DNA from: Pseudomonadota bacterium
GTDB lineage: Bacteria > Pseudomonadota > Gammaproteobacteria > Steroidobacterales > Steroidobacteraceae
Direction: 5' to 3'
NCBI GenBank assembly: GCA_023391815.1
Contig: JAEWAF010000072.1
Location: 124,001-188,000 of the forward strand
DNA: 64,000 nucleotides
How positions within the stretch are numbered: position 1 is the first letter of the stretch; each line of letters starts with the position of its first letter. Position numbers and translations under genes: made by a program. Below the pieces are notes generated by a model. It saw only the letters and a list, made by a program, of their open reading frames with translations, had not been told where the DNA came from and did no database searches. Shown here one piece after another: positions 60,604-64,000 of this stretch.

Positions 60604-61836
60604 CTAAACCTCGAACATCAGCAGCGTCGCATCGTCACGGCGGGCCTGCGATCCCTGCCACTGCCGGTAACGGGACAACGTTTCTTGGAAGTTGTCTTGC
60701 AGCCCCACTCCGGTAGCCGCACCCAAGGACTGCGCGAACCTCGCTTTGCCGTAAGCAATGGCGCGCGCTTCACCAATCTGATCGAACAATCCGTCGGTCG
60801 CCAGAGCGACCCGCATGCCCTTCTCCAGCGGCGACTCGCTGATCGGCCACTCCGTATCATCGGGCGTATCGGCGTAACCAACGCCCGGGCGACCCGCCGG
60901 CAAGCAGACCCACGAATCATGACCCGCGTACGAGACGAACACCGGCAAGCGCGCTCCCGCGAATTGCAGCCGCCGCTTGCGTCGATCGATCAGGACCAGC
61001 GAGGCGTCCATGCCATCGTCGGAACGTTCGTTATCATGGTCTCCACCGTGCGCACGTTGTCGCTGACCGAGCGCGGCGCGTGCCCGTCGGTTGATGTTCG
61101 CGAGCAATGCGCCCGGATCCCACGAATCCACTTCCGCGATCGACGCTTCGAGACTGGCGGACATGATCATGGTCATCAGCGCTCCAGGCACGCCATGACC
61201 GGTGCAATCGAGCACGGCGACGAACACGCGATCCTGATCGCCGCGACAGAAGTAATAGTCGCCACCGACCATGTCCCTGGGCTCCCAGAAGACTTGATGC
61301 TGCGGCAGATGTTCGGCGAGATGCTCATTCGACGTGTGCAGGAACGCGCGCTGAATCCGGCTTGCGTACCGCACGCCTTCCAGAACCTGGCGGCTGCGCG
61401 CGACCTGCATGTCGGCGAGCACTTGCATGATCGTCGGCCCGCTGCAGGTCCCCGAGTACTTGCCCTTGGACGTGACGATCACGCCGTCCTGAAGTGCGCG
61501 GCGCGAATCGCTCGCGACAACCGCGCCGACCGCGGCAATCGAATCGTCCTCGTCGACCAACAGCGGCTGCTTGTCCATGAACAGCGAGCAGCTCTTGTTG
61601 CCGAACAGCTCGTGCTGAAACGGTCGCGAGAAGCGCTCCAACAGTACATGGCGCGTGATCAGGCCGACCGGCCGATCGTCGCTGACGATGGGCAACATGT
61701 CGTAGCTCGGGTTGCCTGAAAAATACTCCAATGCCTCCACGCAGGTGTGGCGTGGAGAAAGCGGCGGGCCGGCAATCGCGAGCTGTCCGATGCGGAACAT
61801 TGAACAAACAACGGTCTGAACGGGTGACCGCGGCAT
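60604..61836 (-). CDS. PP2C/SpoIIE-type phosphatase with CBS domain pair (SiaA-like)
   Basis: 410 residues (373-398 if a later Met is used; neither start has a clear ribosome site, and the Met at 61800 fits the domain start well). N-terminal CBS pair, about 15-150: SPRHTCVEALEYFSGNPSYD, LPIVSDDRPVGLITR. C-terminal SpoIIE/PP2C domain, about 185-410: EPRDMVGGDYYFCRGDQDRV, VAVLDCTGHGVPGALMTMIM, LATDGLFDQIGEA and DDATLLMFEV with the metal-binding Asp residues. It probably dephosphorylates SiaC. Pseudomonas SiaA carries a membrane HAMP module instead, so this is a cytoplasmic variant with a nucleotide-type sensor. Confidence 0.9.
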   Translation of the reverse strand: MPRSPVQTVVCSMFRIGQLAIAGPPLSPRHTCVEALEYFSGNPSYDMLPIVSDDRPVGLITRHVLLERFSRPFQHELFGNKSCSLFMDKQPLLVDEDDSIAAVGAVVASDSRRALQDGVIVTSKGKYSGTCSGPTIMQVLADMQVARSRQVLEGVRYASRIQRAFLHTSNEHLAEHLPQHQVFWEPRDMVGGDYYFCRGDQDRVFVAVLDCTGHGVPGALMTMIMSASLEASIAEVDSWDPGALLANINRRARAALGQRQRAHGGDHDNERSDDGMDASLVLIDRRKRRLQFAGARLPVFVSYAGHDSWVCLPAGRPGVGYADTPDDTEWPISESPLEKGMRVALATDGLFDQIGEARAIAYGKARFAQSLGAATGVGLQDNFQETLSRYRQWQGSQARRDDATLLMFEV

Positions 61837-61861
61837 TGTTCGTGAACGCCCTCACTCGCGG

Positions 61862-61879
61862 GTAGGACGCAAGTCCTAC
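61862..61879. other. Perfect hairpin with GCAA tetraloop in a divergent promoter region
   Basis: GTAGGAC and GTCCTAC (61862-61868 and 61873-61879) enclose the GNRA-type loop GCAA and are followed by TTT on the plus strand. It lies 26 bp upstream of the phosphatase start and 79 bp before the antiporter. It could be an RNA leader hairpin for the antiporter, a regulator site or chance. Confidence 0.35.
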
Positions 61880-61957
61880 TTTGCTCGGGGTTCACGAGAC
61901 TGTCACATTCAAGAACGGGCACAATAGCGGCTCGAGTCGACGTCGGAGCCGCGCCTG

Positions 61958-63601
61958 GTGGAAAGCATCACCGTCACATTATTCCTGCTGCTGGCAGTGG
62001 TCGTCAGCGGCTGGCTACAGCGCGGCCTGCCCTGGTCGGTGCCGCTGCCCATCGTGCAAATCGCGCTCGGTGCACTGATCGCGCTGGTCGCCAAGGCGCC
62101 GGTCGAGCTCGATCCGGACGTCTTCTTCCTGCTGTTCCTGCCGCCGCTGCTGTTTCTCGATGGCTGGCGCATTCCCAAAGAAGGCATGTTCCGCGACAAG
62201 GACACCATTCTGGAACTGGCCGTGGGCCTGGTGATCTTCACCGTGGTCGGCCTGGGATTCTTGATCAACTGGATGATTCCCGCGATGCCTCTGCCAGTCG
62301 CGTTCGCGCTCGCCGCCGTCGTTTCGCCCACCGATCCGGTCGCGGTGTCGGCATTGTCAGCGCGCGCCCCGATTCCCAAGCGACTGCTGCACATCCTGGA
62401 AGGCGAGTCGTTGCTCAACGACGCGTCGGGCCTGGTCTGCATGCGCTTCGCGGTCGCGGCCACCATGACCGGATTGTTCTCGCCACTGGCGGCGGTCGGC
62501 ACGTTTGTGTGGCTGGCGCTCGGCGGGATCGTGATCGGCGTGCTCGTTACCTGGGTCATCACGCGCATCAAGGACTGGATAGCGCGTCGGCTCGGTGAGG
62601 ACAGCGGCTCGCAGATTCTGATCAGCCTGCTGATTCCTTTCGGTGCTTACTTGCTGGCCGAGCATCTGCACTGCTCGGGCATTCTCGCCGCCGTCGCCGC
62701 CGGCATCACGATGAGCTACGCGGAGTTGACCGGTCGGGCGTTGGCCACCACACGCATGCGTCGCACCGGCGTCTGGGACACGATTCAATTCGCGGTCAAT
62801 GGTGTCGTGTTCGTTTTGCTGGGCGAGCAGATGCCCAAGCTCATCGAAGGCGCCGCTCGCGTCGTGCAGGACGCGGGACACCACGATCCGTTGTGGCTCA
62901 TCGTGTACGTCGTCACGATCAATGCGGCGCTCGCCGCGCTTCGATTCATCTGGGTGTGGGTCTCGCTGCGCCTGACGTTGTTTCGCGCCTCGCGATCGTC
63001 GGGAATGCTGGCCAGACGGCCGAGCTGGCGCTTGGTCGCGGTGACTTCGCTTGCCGGCGTTCGAGGCGCGATTACGCTCGCGGGTGTGCTGACGTTGCCG
63101 TTGCTTCTTCCCGATGGCTCACCGTTTCCGGCACGCGATCTGGCTATCTTCCTCGCCGCGGGCGTGATTCTCACTTCGCTGGTTGCCGCGACGCTCAGCC
63201 TGCCGTTCCTGCTCGGCGGTCTGCAGATCCCGCCGGAGCCGGCGCATGACGAGCAAGAAGACACAGCCCGAATCGCGGCCGCCGAAGCGGCCATCAAGGC
63301 CATCGAGCACGCTCAACACGAGTTGAGCCAGAACCGCCCGGACGCGGACCTTTACGCGGACACAGGCGCAAAGATCATGGATGTATATCGCGCCCGCATC
63401 ACGAGCCAACCTCACAGCGCCGAGGAAGCCGCGAAGATGCGCCTGATCGGCGAGATCGAACGTCAGCTGCGGCTCGCCGGCTTACGAGCGGAACGCGACG
63501 AGCTGTATCGCCTGGTACGCGCGAGGCAGTTGCCCGAAGAAACCGTGCGGAAGCTGGTTCGTGAGATCGATCTGCTCGAGGCGCGGCTGACGACGAGTTA
63601 G
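61958..63601 (+). CDS. Na+/H+ antiporter, CPA1 family
   Basis: 547 residues from a GTG with GGAG upstream. About twelve transmembrane helices carry the CPA1 blocks FFLLFLPPLLFLDGWRIPKE, VVSPTDPVAVSALSARAPIP, HILEGESLLNDASGLVCMRF and LAGVRGAITLAGVLTLPLLL, including the Asp-rich ion-binding site. A cytoplasmic coiled-coil tail follows (about 425-547). It exchanges sodium (or potassium) for protons at the inner membrane. Divergent from the Sia-like genes; its end overlaps the convergent efflux gene by 4 bp. Confidence 0.93.
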   Translation: MESITVTLFLLLAVVVSGWLQRGLPWSVPLPIVQIALGALIALVAKAPVELDPDVFFLLFLPPLLFLDGWRIPKEGMFRDKDTILELAVGLVIFTVVGLGFLINWMIPAMPLPVAFALAAVVSPTDPVAVSALSARAPIPKRLLHILEGESLLNDASGLVCMRFAVAATMTGLFSPLAAVGTFVWLALGGIVIGVLVTWVITRIKDWIARRLGEDSGSQILISLLIPFGAYLLAEHLHCSGILAAVAAGITMSYAELTGRALATTRMRRTGVWDTIQFAVNGVVFVLLGEQMPKLIEGAARVVQDAGHHDPLWLIVYVVTINAALAALRFIWVWVSLRLTLFRASRSSGMLARRPSWRLVAVTSLAGVRGAITLAGVLTLPLLLPDGSPFPARDLAIFLAAGVILTSLVAATLSLPFLLGGLQIPPEPAHDEQEDTARIAAAEAAIKAIEHAQHELSQNRPDADLYADTGAKIMDVYRARITSQPHSAEEAAKMRLIGEIERQLRLAGLRAERDELYRLVRARQLPEETVRKLVREIDLLEARLTTS

Positions 63602-64000
63602 CCGCCGCTCAGGTTCGATCCGCCGACTGCGAGCAGTAACTGCGCCGTGTTCACAAAGCGCTTCGACTGCGCATCCAGCAGCCCAAGCCGTGCCTGCAGA
63701 CGCTGACGTTCGGCATCGAGCACCGTCAACACGCCGACGTTGCCCGCGCTGTAACTCTTCCGAGCGAGATCGACGCTGGAATTTGCGGTCTCGACCGCCT
63801 CGGTCTGCGACAGCAACAGATCTTCGTCATGCCGCGCGGCTTGCAGTAAGTTCGCCACTTGTCCGAACGATTCGAGCACGGTCTGTTGATAATTCGCGGC
63901 GCTCACCTGCACGGCCTGCAACGCTGCGCGACGCTCGGCTCGCAAGGTGCCGCCGTCGAACAATGGCGCCGTGATACCGCTGATGAGCCCCCATGCGAGA
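63598..64000 (-). CDS. Outer-membrane efflux protein (TolC/NodT type), C-terminal part
   Basis: Partial: only the last 134 residues lie in the window. The segment TAPLFDGGTLRAERRAA followed by YQQTVLESFGQVANLLQAAR, DLARKSYSAGNVGVLTVLDA and ERQRLQARLGLLDAQSKRF is the second repeat of the outer-membrane factor family, which forms the outer channel of RND-type pumps. The end (TAQLLLAVGGSNLSGG) is typical. Pump partner genes would lie beyond 64000. Confidence 0.92.
   Translation of the reverse strand, partial: LAWGLISGITAPLFDGGTLRAERRAALQAVQVSAANYQQTVLESFGQVANLLQAARHDEDLLLSQTEAVETANSSVDLARKSYSAGNVGVLTVLDAERQRLQARLGLLDAQSKRFVNTAQLLLAVGGSNLSGG

Noticed and set aside
61850..61957. Possible cyclic-di-GMP riboswitch because of GGACGCAAG next to a signalling module
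   Set aside because: Only a short GCAA hairpin is present; the conserved flanking helices and receptor of the riboswitch class are not visible.

Overview
The window is a GC-rich, densely coded stretch of a chromosome from a Gram-negative, aerobic, environmental proteobacterium. Many genes encode outer-membrane beta-barrels, TonB-dependent receptors and Sec-exported enzymes. A cytochrome oxidase, a PQQ dehydrogenase, a class I P450 and a full inositol pathway suggest a gammaproteobacterium of the Steroidobacter/Nevskia/Xanthomonas kind; that placement is inference. I saw no tRNA, rRNA, CRISPR array, IS element or phage gene. No gap between genes exceeds 300 bases.

1-12.7 kb (all minus strand): a partial exported protein, an AraC regulator and a small barrel, then an eight-gene run. 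In order of transcription the run is aspartase, asparaginase, OprP/O-like porin, DcaP-like porin, glutaminase (frameshifted here), another porin, amidohydrolase and MscS-type channel. Every soluble enzyme in it, including the aspartase, begins with a Sec signal peptide. This implies deamidation and deamination of Asn, Gln and Asp in the periplasm.

12.9-16.6 kb: 1-Cys peroxiredoxin and the NAD salvage pair pncB-nadE. 16.8-23.9 kb: a tightly overlapping operon joining an aa3/caa3-like oxidase (subunits I, III, II with a fused cytochrome c), a cytochrome c lipoprotein, a lanthanide-type PQQ alcohol dehydrogenase lipoprotein and its MxaJ-like binding protein. A GH15 glucan hydrolase diverges from it.

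26-33.3 kb (plus): a CDP-6-deoxysugar cassette (C-methyltransferase, epimerase/reductase, rfbF, rfbG, GT1 glycosyltransferase, second methyltransferase, APH-fold kinase). 33.2-38.6 kb (minus): ECF sigma factor, FecR and TonB receptor with a signalling domain, followed by an exported PHP hydrolase.

39-56.4 kb is the most striking region: a phytate-to-inositol island. It carries two beta-propeller phytases, a TonB-dependent receptor, an organophosphate antiporter, a PfkB kinase, an exported phosphatase, an RpiR/IolR-like regulator, iolG and the iolBCDE operon (iolC fused to an IolJ-like domain). Sites fitting GGAA-N6-TTCC or one mismatch from it, two of them in pairs spaced exactly 30 bp, lie in the promoters of the ECF gene, the antiporter/phytase pair, the receptor/regulator pair and the iol operon. 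This suggests one regulon for phytate capture, dephosphorylation and inositol breakdown.

56.5-64 kb: an M14 carboxypeptidase and a P450 divergent from iolB, an OmpH/Skp-like chaperone, a SiaA-SiaB-SiaC-like partner-switching module, a Na+/H+ antiporter, and the end of an outer-membrane efflux protein running off the window.
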